NCBI GenBank assembly: GCA_019321725.1
Contig: CM033121.1
Coordinates: forward strand, 1,240,001-1,304,000
From: Paulownia fortunei
Lineage: Eukaryota; Streptophyta; Magnoliopsida; Lamiales; Paulowniaceae
Length of the DNA: 64,000 nucleotides
Direction: 5' to 3'
The stretch's first letter is position 1; every line of letters begins with the position of its first letter. Shown piece by piece: positions 1-10,000 of this stretch. Position numbers and translations under genes: made by a program. Below the pieces are notes generated by a model. It saw only the letters and a list, made by a program, of their open reading frames with translations, was not told where the DNA came from and made no database searches.

Positions 1-83
1 AACAAAACTCATTACATAGTTCATTCAATTGATCAATTTTATTACTTACTATATCTGATAAACCTTGTGTTTTGAATTCACAG

Positions 84-386
84 GGTGGTTCTGGTGTGGA
101 TCAATCAGTTGCACATGTAGCCTCGTCGCCCCCATTTTTTTCTGGGTCACCGCCGAGTAGAGTATCTAACCCACTAATTCAAGATGCACGCTTCGGGGAT
201 GAGAAATTTACCCCAGTTTCACCACGAGCGATCCCGATCCCATCGGGGCTGGCACCTTCCCCATCTTCCACCCGCAAGGGTGGTTGTGTTCGGGCAAATT
301 TTGGTAACAATCCGGCCGTGAGGATCGAGGGTTTTGACTGCCTCGACAGGGATAGGCGCAACTGCAGCATCCCTGCCCTGGCTTAA
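84..386 (+). CDS. Last exon of a conserved plant protein of unknown function (5' part outside window)
   Basis: An open frame starts after a good 3' splice site (a T-rich tract ending in CAG at 81-83) and codes 100 residues to TAA at 384-386. The reading is Ser/Pro-rich (ASSPPFFSGSPPSR near the start) and ends in a compact conserved-looking block with GCVRANFGNNPAVRIEGFDC and a CSIPALA tail. I recall this C-terminal pattern from a small family of uncharacterised plant proteins (Arabidopsis At1g13390/At1g68490 type, sometimes mislabelled translocase subunit SecA); there is no SecA motif here. The upstream exon(s) and start codon lie before base 1. The 3' UTR probably runs several hundred bases past the stop. 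I do not assign a function. Exon reality is fairly sure from the splice site, the higher GC content and the block conservation; the family name is from memory. Confidence 0.7.
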   Translation, partial: GGSGVDQSVAHVASSPPFFSGSPPSRVSNPLIQDARFGDEKFTPVSPRAIPIPSGLAPSPSSTRKGGCVRANFGNNPAVRIEGFDCLDRDRRNCSIPALA

Positions 387-2755
387 GAGTACATACATAG
401 AGATCTCAGAGATTATCAATCATCAATTCACTTTTGTTCTAGCAAGAGGTGAGGGAAATTGAACATTTTGATCAAATGAGCTGAGTAATAGGTGGATCGT
501 TGATCATTTGTCTTAGTGTACATATGATGTTTCAAAGTGTCAGTGTCTGTAATTAAAAGAATGTAAGTATGAGTTTCAAGTTATTGACCAAGAAATAATT
601 AGGGAGGTCTTGAGGGCAGCCCCTCTTTGTAATTGTGTAAGTAAGAGATGAGAGGAGGGGAAGCTTTTCTGGTAAATTAGTATGGGTCCATTTTGGGGTC
701 AGTTTGAGATTTCATCAGGCGGCGGCTTTCTGAGGAGAATCTGTAAAAAAAAATATTGAAGTATCTACATAGTTAAATTGGTATTGAGTGATCATCTTTT
801 GTTGTCAAATTCACCATGTAAAAACTAGTAAATACTGCTATAAATTTCTACTTCCATCATTCTTCTCTCTTAACAACTCATTTCCGTGTTCTTTAATTTC
901 TTATTGCTTTCACATTTTTGGTATGATGAGACCATTGATGATGCGAATGATGATGTTGCCTTGCTTGTTTGCCACGCGAATTCATGAAAAAAGGAGCTGG
1001 GCTCACCATCTATTTCATTTGTTTGTGTTCAAATTTCAGGCGTGTGAGCTTCCAATGCCACATTTTGAAAAGCAAAAATACAATAAATCAGACGTTTTAC
1101 ATTCGCGCATAGAAATTGTGACATGAACTGATTAAGAATGTGGCCTGTTGAACTGTTAAGACGTGCAATTTTGTTGTTATATCTAAATTCCAGAAGCCGT
1201 TTAATCTATAATATCTGGTAATTCACACTTGATGTGTATGGAATTCATCACACACGAACGTCGTGTATGCAGTGAGTGATTTATGCGTATATAAAGAGGG
1301 GAGGATTCCTCTCTTTAAAGCCGTGAGCGAGACATGGTTTTTGTATATAAAATTAAAATGAATAATATTTTACAATAGAATGCTTGCTCATACGCAATCA
1401 ACACTAACATTATTGGACCAAGGGATTGTTGCAATGTATGAACCAAAAAGGGCAACTGAACTGCTGCTCGCCTTTGTTTTAAAACCTTTGCCATTGGAGC
1501 AATAAGTTCTAACTACTGTTTGATTTTGTATTATGTAATGCATTTTTCTTGCCACTGATTTTTGGTTTCAGAACTGAATTTGCTACTATGAAATTTGCGC
1601 AAAGAAAGGAAAATTCTAATTCAGATTTAATTCAATTATATAATAATGCAGTTGTATTTATCTTGTAGAATCGACCTGATTAGTTATGGTTGGATTAGAC
1701 ACGTTTTGGACAAGAAATTTCTATGTAGAAGAAGTCAAATGTTGTATTGAGCAATTCTATGGCATGGGAGTTGGGACTTTGCATATTGCAAGAGGGCGGT
1801 GTCAAGTCAGTTGAACAGAACCCAACACCATTTTGTATGTTGTGTTTGCCGTTCGTTTTCAAATTTTGCAATTTGTTGGTGAGACATCTTTTTTATATCG
1901 TGATGTGTTGGTAAAAGTGTTTGTTTTTAAGTCTGAATTTTTTATTTTAATTTAATATTTCATATATTAGACTGATACTAGTATCATGAATAATATTTGT
2001 TTATCATCTTCTTGTTATAAAAATCTTGATTATATATTTGTGATATGGTTCATTCTACCCTTACGATCAAGAATTCCGCCATATTGTCCTCCAAGGAACA
2101 ATCGAGAGTGTAGCGTTGCCTACATGTCTCCTATTATTTTAAACAAGAAAAATATGGAAATGTTAACAAATACTTATCCAATCCCCTAATATTGCAATTT
2201 ATCTCAAGAAGTCTAAACTATGGAATACAATTTGAACGGTATGGATTCATACTATATTATTATTCAGGACAAAAATATAAATATGCATAATTTTGGGGCA
2301 ACCAACTCCCTTCAATTAATCATTTTATATTATTATCTACTTGAAATTATATATATATATATTTGTATATGATATAAAATTATACTAAAAATTCAAACTG
2401 ATACTTCCCACTTTTTCTTGGAAAACATTCTCACATGCATACATGAAATTTCCACCATACCATGAAACCCCAAACATTAAATATTGAACTAAAAATATGT
2501 TTGGTTTTATAAAGATAAGATCAATCAATTAGTGGGCTTTTGTCGACCCACATGAAAGTTTTGCCAAGTTAAGAAAAGGAAATCTGTGTCCCCTATAGCC
2601 CCTGGAGCTGAGCCTTCAATTTCTATTGTTGGCTTCGGCATGGTTCCAAAGGACAGGCTTAGGCACGTGCCGAAACCGTGTCACTCGACTCATTCCCACC
2701 TCATCCTTAAAGATTAGGAGGCATTAACTTTCAAGTATCATATAAATAAAATTTT

Positions 2756-3020
2756 ATACTCTTCTCTATTTTATATTTATAGTTTTTATTTCGTTTTGAA
2801 GTGTTCAAAAAATCAAACTTTATTTCTTAAAATGAATTTTTTTTCTTCTTTAAAATATATTATTCCATTTAAAATAATTGTATAATACCATTTACTCTCA
2901 ATTACAATTTTAAAGGGTGAAAGGACGTAATTATAAAATATTTTAAATTTATACTTTTTCAAGTCTCATTTGAAACTCTATAATAATTAATAAATACTTA
3001 ATTTTAGGAAGGAGGGAGTA
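2756..3020. mobile_element. Stowaway-like MITE (candidate)
   Basis: The right end reads GGAAGGAGGGAGTA, the usual 3' terminus of plant Stowaway MITEs next to a TA target. The left end, TACTCTTCTCTATTTTATAT, is a diverged inverted copy. The interior is about 265 bp of AT-rich, non-coding DNA of the usual length. Terminal mismatches suggest an old insertion. Confidence 0.45.
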
Positions 3021-3888
3021 TTTTCTATAAATGAGTTTCAGTTCATAATTTAGTTACGCTTGTAAACTGATAAGAATCGAAATTTTCATATGAAGGGTTG
3101 CACTTAATTGATTATTTTTGCGTTAATAAAATATTTGATTGGTGCAATAATAAAACACACACACAAAGCCTTCTCCCTTAAGTTAGCCGGCATACGGCCG
3201 CCTAATGACACCAAAAATTGACGTAACAATCTTCCTGGAAGTTAACCAACGCCACAGTCACCCTATCCACATTTCCCAAAATAGTAGGCTTCCCCTATGA
3301 AGACGCTCCCAACAATCCGACGACTTGGATGTGCGAGCGAGGCGTATACATTTCTCACTGATTAAAAAAAAAAAAATAGAAAAAGAAAAGTCGTATATAT
3401 TTGTATGTGAGTGTGCACTTGGGGATCCACATGATTTTATTGATAGTATTTTACAGTGGAGTGGATGTGTTGTTGGTCATTTAATGGTAGGGAATAAAAG
3501 TTTTTTAACCTCCACCCCCTTCTTTTGATCCAAGATTTTTGATGACTGGGTCAACACGTTCGATCAATATTTTCAAAATATCATGATTTCAATGATGCAT
3601 AATCTATCAAAAGTTTTTATTAAGATTATAAACAGATTTGAGACTCCAAAGATTGTAGTAAGCTGATGGAAATGTTTTCAGCCATCACTTTTTGCTAATG
3701 CCAAATTACAGCAATAATTTGGTTTCAATGACGCACAACGGGGCCCCGAGTCATGTATTTGATATTTGAACTATATAAAACAACTCAAAATGAATTGCAT
3801 GTTAAGCAGCAGCTGTTCATTGAACACTGCTAAGAAAGTGGGGTTTTCTGGTCCGAAAGGTCGTCTATACATAATCCTTGGCACTGTC

Positions 3889-3894
3889 CACGTG
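3889..3894 (+). promoter_or_regulatory. G-box (CACGTG) upstream of the small gene at 4075
   Basis: The sequence TCCACGTGACC holds a perfect CACGTG palindrome about 90 bp before a TATA box. This is the core bound by bZIP and bHLH factors. Its position suits a proximal promoter element of the gene at 4075. Function is inferred from position only. Confidence 0.45.
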
Positions 3895-3978
3895 ACCGTC
3901 GAAACTTGTAAAGTTGCCCTCATCACCATGCACACCAAGTTCCAAAATTCAACCACCGCTTCTTTCATTTTCACCGCT

Positions 3979-3988
3979 ATATATATGT
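3979..3988 (+). promoter_or_regulatory. TATA box of the small gene at 4075
   Basis: TATATATATG lies 87 bp before the ATG, following a C-containing CACCGC stretch. It is the only strong TATA-like motif between the G-box and the start codon and would place transcription start near 4010-4020. Confidence 0.5.
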
Positions 3989-4074
3989 AGCAAAATTGCA
4001 AGCATTTTCAAATTACTATCACCATATGATACAATATAGATATAACATGTGTAGAGAGTAGAACAAACTCAATA

Positions 4075-4431
4075 ATGGACACGAGAAAAATGAAGAGGGG
4101 AAGAGGCAATCCAAGAAGCGGGACCACGACGGTGACAACCAAGAAAAAGGCGAAACAGGGATTGGGGAAGGCGAAAGAGGTGGGGGACAACATGGCGGAG
4201 GAGCCGAAGGTGGCCAAAGAAAGCTTTGTGGTGGTGGACGAGACGGCGGAGTTGGGCGAGTGGGCGGGTTTGTGGAGTGGGGTGGATGAGGAAATGTCAT
4301 GGGCCACTTGTTGGTGCCCATTTTGGGAGATGGAGGCTATTGAGGATGCTTATGATGCCTTGTATGAGGATGTTTTGTGGGATTATGATATTTGGGACTT
4401 GAGAGCAAGTGGCAATGCTCCAAATTCATGA
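4075..4431 (+). CDS. Small conserved-looking plant protein, unknown function (118 aa)
   Basis: A single-exon frame of 118 residues begins with ATG at 4075, preceded by an in-place TATA box and G-box. Residues 1-35 are very basic (KMKRGRG and TKKKAKQG, likely nuclear-localisation type). The middle is Glu/Val rich. The C-terminal third is acidic and aromatic, with EEMSWATCWCPFWEMEAIED followed by DVLWDYDIWDL. Base composition is GC-richer than the flanks and codon use looks coding. I do not recognise a named domain; the Trp/Cys block looks like a short conserved protein-interaction motif. A second in-frame Met (residue 5) is an alternative start. No signal peptide or membrane segment is visible. 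Confidence that it is a real gene is good; function is unknown. Confidence 0.65.
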   Translation: MDTRKMKRGRGNPRSGTTTVTTKKKAKQGLGKAKEVGDNMAEEPKVAKESFVVVDETAELGEWAGLWSGVDEEMSWATCWCPFWEMEAIEDAYDALYEDVLWDYDIWDLRASGNAPNS

Positions 4432-4973
4432 GAAATACACTGTTTCATGCAACCTCTTTTCTTTCTTCCTCGTGGGTTTTATGTTTTCATGTCTTCTCAA
4501 GGCAATCGAATCTTGAATTTTGTCATGCCATGTCCTGTTGTACTCAAATTAATTGCTATATGCCCCATGAGGTAAACAGATTTCACCTTAGGAATTCAAT
4601 GTTGTTGGTTCAATTTGCATGGATGTGATTATGCACATGCTCATGTCACAGTCACAAAATTATAAATTGGAGTAATTTTGTGAACGGCGAATGATTAGCC
4701 AGTGATTATAAGTAACATTTTTCCTTATGATAAGTTCGCAGCAAACTCACACCGTGCACGTAATCTAGTAGAGTTGATCATCATTCCACTACAACAAGAA
4801 GAGAGAATCTTTATTTTCAGTTCCATTCATTCTCTGTCAATATTGGTGATAAAAGACCTCGTGAAACTGATAGTCTAAGGAGAAAAAAATTGAGTGGAAA
4901 AAAGAAATAAAAAAACAGTTAGGAACCAAATGCCTAAGAAAGTAAGAAATAATCAAGTCATAGAATGAATTCA

Positions 4974-5703
4974 TCAGTATCCTGGAGGCTTGTAGGCAAT
5001 GAAGCTGATGCATTGCACTTGTCTCACGTTGTCAAATCCGATGATGCGAATGAATGCATTGGGTATTCCTTCTTGGCCTCCGCCAGCTCCTGAACTGCAT
5101 CTGTGCACCCAAACATAGGCAGCTTCCACATTGTCCAGTATCACCCATCATAGGACCCAGGTGATCGGTGGTTCTCCCGGTATACGAATCCATGCTAATG
5201 ATCAACATGATATATACACCAAAAAACCAATTAGTACATTGCATGAGAGTTGTATGCTGATGAATTATAGGAACAGAGATTTGGAAATACCTCCAATTCA
5301 AATTCCAAGCTAGGAATCCATTTTTGGCGAAGAAGGTATTCGATTTCCTTGGCTAGCGATTCTTGAGAGAGTGTAGGAAGGTAAGAGAGAGTCTCGTACT
5401 TCTTCAACCCGACTGTAGGCCATACCTATGGACAAATTGTGCAAATTCAAATTCTGGCTCTTTCTATACAAAGAAGATCACAGCACATATATACTTCTTT
5501 AGTGTTTATTGATATTGATTTTGGATTACCTTCATGCAGTGGACTCTTCCACCATTGCTGGCAATAGAAGTAATGTAATATTCAGTTTTTCGGGTCACCG
5601 GGAGAGCTGAGACAGATTTAAGGCCGGAGAATGGTGCAGCCTGAGCAGGGGTGGCACGGTTGATTGAGGCAATTGCAGCAGTGGAGATCATGGAGGAAGC
5701 CAT
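4974..5703 (-). pseudogene. RBCS: RuBisCO small subunit (RBCS) gene copy, disrupted in exon 3
   Basis: Three exons on the minus strand: 5703-5530 (58 codons), 5425-5291 (45 codons) and 5194-4974, joined by GT-AG introns at the usual RBCS positions (after the first residues of the mature protein, and after LEFELE). Exon 1 gives a plastid transit peptide starting [20 protein letters not shown] and ending at the [10 protein letters not shown] processing site. Exon 2 gives [18 protein letters not shown], the mature N-terminus. Exon 3 starts HGFVYRENHRSPG but then has TGA at 5143-5141 where the family has Arg (the DGRYWTMW motif). It is about three codons shorter than usual after CTDA, and it lacks one base near 5060 (TACCCAATG), so the last part, [12 protein letters not shown] onward to PPGY, is read only after a frame change. 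Exon 3 is 221 bp, not a multiple of 3. A normal product would be about 180 residues of the Calvin-cycle enzyme. Two independent lesions argue for a young pseudogene; sequencing error is the alternative. Confidence 0.85.
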
Positions 5704-5790
5704 GACTCTTTATTGTTAATGCAACAATTGCTACTAAACACACCCTGATTTGCAATCTGTCCGAGAGGCCGAGCTCTGTTGCTTCAACCT

Positions 5791-5800
5791 GTATTTATAG
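5791..5800 (-). promoter_or_regulatory. TATA box of the RBCS copy
   Basis: On the minus strand the bases read CTATAAATAC, 88 bp upstream of the ATG at 5703. This is the normal RBCS layout and form. Confidence 0.65.
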
Positions 5801-5880
5801 CATTAGAGTGAACCCTGTTTAATTTGGATGCCTGCTCTATCATCAAGAACACCACTCAAGGTGGCATGAGGCAGTAGCCC

Positions 5881-5891
5881 GTTATCTTATC
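5881..5891 (-). promoter_or_regulatory. I-box (GATAAGATAAC) of the RBCS promoter
   Basis: The minus strand reads GATAAGATAAC about 85 bp upstream of the TATA box. GATAAGATAA is the classic I-box of light-regulated RBCS promoters. A degenerate TGCCACC lies nearby, but no perfect CACGTG G-box was seen, so the light module may be incomplete. Confidence 0.55.
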
Positions 5892-5899
5892 TGATTCAA

Positions 5900-6890
5900 G
5901 AATGATCAATGGAATATGTGAAGGCAGTTCAAGTACTTTATTTTATTTTATTTTATTATTTATTTATTATTATTATTATTTTTTTTATTTTTTTTTGTTG
6001 GGGGTGGGTGGGTGGTGAGCTTTGTTCATTGACACTGTCAAGATTGTGTACATTAGAAAAATATAAGTAGAGATCAACTCAAACGCATCCACATTTGATA
6101 CCAGTTTTCAGCCTAGCTATTTGTAGTATTTTTTAGTTCATATTTTGACATTTTGTTGTGTGAGGTCCGTCTAGATTTGAAAAAATGAATTCCATCAGCC
6201 TTCACTTTTACAGTAGACAAAAATGATGTTTACTGATAAAACCTTTGAATCTTCTGTCCCTTTAACATTAAACATGTTCATCCAAGGCTGTAGCCTTTAT
6301 TGTTCTAAAGTAGTATGTATCATATTAGAAGAAACTACTATCAACTTAGCAAAATTAATACTAATCTTTTCTTATGAAGGTGCATTATCGTCATCTTAGC
6401 GGCACAATTGGTACTCAAAAGCGGTTGATGCGAGTGTATGATCAATTATATGCGAATATGCCGACACATATACAAGATACTTCAATTATGAATACTATAT
6501 AAATTAAATATCTATACCATAACATAAATGGAGAATAAATATTAGTTTCCAATTTAAGACTTAAGAAAAAGGAATTGTTACTTTCATTAAAATCATAATA
6601 TTTTTTATCAATAGGGGCTTCAAGTTGCCCTTGCTCTCATAAATTTTTCAATTTCAACCGTGAGCACCCCCACTCTGTGTGATATAGGTTGTGATTTGTG
6701 GCATTCCTCCAATAAAACATTGAGATGGGCTTGGGCCTAAAGAAGAAATATATTAGGTTGTGAGGCCGGCCCAGTTGGTAAAATTAACATAATTACCAGC
6801 ATGGGCTATTCAACGAGTTTAGACACAAGTCAAAGATAGAAGAGCCGAAGACCCGACTCCATTTACTTTCCTTTGACCATCGAGTGTAAT
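5900..6890. other. Intergenic region between divergent RBCS and DUF1218 genes
   Basis: No gene is visible. It holds an AT-rich TTTTA/TTATT microsatellite run at about 5939-5998 followed by a G-rich GGGGGTGGGTGGGTGG stretch, and the upstream regions of the two divergently transcribed genes. Confidence 0.6.
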
Positions 6891-6898
6891 ACACTCAG

Positions 6899-6906
6899 CT
6901 ATAAAC
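6899..6906 (+). promoter_or_regulatory. TATA box of the DUF1218 gene
   Basis: CTATAAAC lies 178 bp before the ATG at 7084, giving a 5' UTR of about 150 bp that includes a three-copy 14-mer. Confidence 0.45.
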
Positions 6907-6976
6907 CGCGTCCGCTTCAGATTCCCAACATCCTCAAATCTTTACTACAGACTCTTTAGAACTGCGTACTGTAGCA

Positions 6977-7018
6977 AATCACTCTGCTTTAATCACTCTG
7001 CTTTAATCACTCTGCTGT
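6977..7018 (+). repeat. Three tandem 14-bp units in the 5' UTR of the DUF1218 gene
   Basis: The unit AATCACTCTGCTTT occurs twice exactly and a third time as AATCACTCTGCTGT, directly head to tail. It lies between the TATA box and the start codon, so it would be transcribed. Confidence 0.8.
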
Positions 7019-7083
7019 CCGTTCAAAGTTCAAACAATCACACATTTAAAAAGAGAGAAAAGGGTGAGAAAACTGAAGTAGAA

Positions 7084-10000
7084 ATGGGAGAAGGAAAAGG
7101 GTCTACGCTTGTTCATCTTCTTGTTATAGTCTTGAGCTTAACTGCATTTGGATTTGCAATTGCTGCTGAACGACGCCGTAGCACGGTAAACTCTCTTTAT
7201 TTTTATTTTTTCCCACTTCTCTTTTTGAAATGTACATGTTTATGTCCATATACACGTCTACTGTGCTAGAACCGAACTGGGTTTCGTGGATCGCTGTCAA
7301 ATGTTTTTGTTTCTTTGTTGTTTTTTTTAATAGCATTTGTATTGTTTCTTGAGAGTGTTTCTTGCTTTATGATTATAGCTTTTCCTAGAATTGGAATATC
7401 TATCGTTTTTTCTTGTATAGTGGCGGGAATTTAGGATTTCTTAATAATCTATATGTTTAAATATTTTATTGGCGTGTGGATTTATTTATTGTACTCCAGC
7501 ACTGCATTTGCACTTGAAATTTGTATTTGCGGGTTTCTGTATCTGTTTGAATTGATTAGGACTAACTACATTTGATGCTCTATTAGTAATATCAGCGGAA
7601 AGTTGTTTTATTGTTGGAATGATTTGTTTTGGTTTATTTTATATTTTCGGAGTTGGTGCATGAGTCAACGTTTTGTCTAATAAGTAATAATCAATCTTGG
7701 TTAATCTCGTATTCTTGCTTCTTGTTCTATACAATGGAACTTTTTAATGAGTTTAGTGGTAGCTTATGATAGTTATTTAGTTACCATGGACTGATTGAGG
7801 GATATGGTTATGCTGAGCTATATAAGAATTTAACCTTTGGTTGATGAAGAATTATAAAGAGGGTGATGAGACCCAATAAAATTTGAACTGATATACTGCT
7901 GGATTTTCGAAGAAAAGGATGCTTTTATGTAAATAGAAGTTCTATCATGGCACCTTGATTTCTATTGATTATGATAATCAACCTTTTTGGTCTATTTTAA
8001 CGACTTTTTTGACTTGTAAAGGAAGCTCTTTTTCTGCTTCCAATCACATGCACAGACTCTCGAGTATGGTGTTGGTTAAGAATATAATATCTGGCACGGG
8101 AAGTGTTATATATTTGTGGTCACTGAATTTGTCAAATGAATAAAGGTTCTGGGACACATCTTATATTAGGTTCTTACTTTCGCCATTAAATTTGTCAAAT
8201 GATTAAAATTGTTTCGCCGTTGTAAATTACTACAAGAATGTTTCAATGTCAATTTATCAGTATTTGATATTATAATATATTTAGTTTTGGTATTTAAGTA
8301 TGTATATAATAACTTAAAAAAATGATTTGAAAGAAGGCCATTAAGTTAATTGGTTAGTGAATTGTATTATGAGTTATCATTAGAGACATGTATCTGTTGT
8401 CATTGGATTATGCCATCTTGGAAAGGTTGAATGCCTTGGGGTTATGCATCATATATGGGTAATGGCATGGTAAAACCGAAGTTATTTGATAATACAGGTT
8501 GAAAAGTAGACGAAAATTAGACGCATGATACCAAATTTGTGCTGAAAATGTAGTGGATTGTAGTCTATTGAGTGCTCCATAGAACGATGGAATTACAATT
8601 GTTTGTTTGGTATGCCAAATTTGTGCAAGCTTGGATGGCCTATATGTTCATTACCTGCAAGGTAGGTAACTCAATAAAAATCATGTATTTGAAACTTAGT
8701 TACATGAGGTTGGAGGTAGGATCCGAGCAATGCACGCTCATTTTGAAAGAACCTTTATGAAAATCTTCTCCTGAACTTTAGTCAAATTCTAGTCTGGCTT
8801 GGTTTCTCAATTGCCTCCATAAAGCAAAAGAGAAACACTCTGCATGTCCTCTTGTACTGTCAATCGCTTAGAGTAATATGGCATGTATCTAATGAGAGTG
8901 TTGTTGGCCGAAAACTAGATCAAACTTATAATCTACTTTAAAATATATAATGTTCAAGTGGAAACTATGTAGAAAAGAAAATCACAAAAAAAACTGGTTA
9001 GAGAGCACTTTCAAAAACTTAAAATCCACATGCTTTATAGATTTATGTGAGTGTGAAAAAGTAGTATTCTTTAGTTTATACTCTTTGCTTTTTTCTCTAT
9101 GATAGAATATCCATGTTCCTCTCGTAAATTGTTAACAAATGATTTGGATTGCGGCTCAATGATGCATATATATTCAAAGACTTCCTGCTACCTTTAAAAA
9201 GAAATCCCTATTTGAATAACTTGTGAAGAATTAAGATATTTTACATCCTCAAGATCTTGGAGGGACTTAAGCATTTGTGTATACTGATTTGTTTTAGTAT
9301 AAATTGCTGCAGTAGCCTGAATCTCTTTCAATCTCTGCCTGTTTTCTTGGAATTTCTCAATTATAAAGTGCATTTTCAACAATTAGTTTATTATTGATTC
9401 GGGTCACCATACTTGTGATATCCTCAGCATAAAATGATTCTAGAACATTATGAGCTCTGTACAAAGATGATCTTCAATGTAAATGTTTCTGTTCCTTGCC
9501 ACTAGAAAATCTGCTACCAGTTTCAACATCAATCAACCGTTGTAAGTTGGTGATCTAAGTGGGATTAGTGCAAGAGAGCAGTTTGTCTGAGCAACTCATC
9601 CTAAAACCTAGGTGTATAATCCCATCTCTGAAAATATGTATAGCTTTGATTTAGGGTCCATGTGGAATATTAAGCAGTCTATCAGTCGTATCTCACTGAT
9701 TTTTTTTGTTCCACTGTTCTCATTAGCTCATGTGCCTCCCTCCATAAGTTATAATGTGGACAACTTGTTCGATTTACTAATAACTGAAGCTTTACAACTC
9801 AGTATCTTGTGAACTTTTACATTCCAAGTAGCATTGTTGACAGAAATAAGTTGTGCTCACCATCTTGATGCAACTACTAGATCGGTGATGCTGAGTGTTC
9901 TGGAGTAAATACCTGCTTAATGTTGTGGTTCCTTGTTTTGATGTACTTGACTATTAGTAGTGGAATATTAAGCAGTCTATCAGTCGTATCTCACTGATTT

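Larger units (their letters stand above)
387..3978. other. Intergenic region with 3' UTR at its left end
   Basis: No coding exon is supported. The first several hundred bases are presumably the 3' UTR of the upstream gene. The open frames at 788-1126, 1986-2189 and 3325-3528 look random: AT-rich, low complexity, no family pattern. The stretch contains a hairpin with a CACGTG core (2631-2677) and a Stowaway-like element (2756-3020), both listed separately. The right end is the promoter of the small gene at 4075. Confidence 0.6.

Noticed and set aside
788..1126. 112-codon open frame on the plus strand
   Set aside because: Low-complexity, AT-biased reading with no family pattern, no promoter or splice context; chance frame.
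3771..4001. Overlapping open frames on both strands before the small gene
   Set aside because: They cover its promoter (G-box and TATA) and have no recognisable protein pattern.
4019..4321. Two minus-strand frames opposite the small gene
   Set aside because: Pro/Ser-rich antisense shadows of the basic, GC-rich coding strand.
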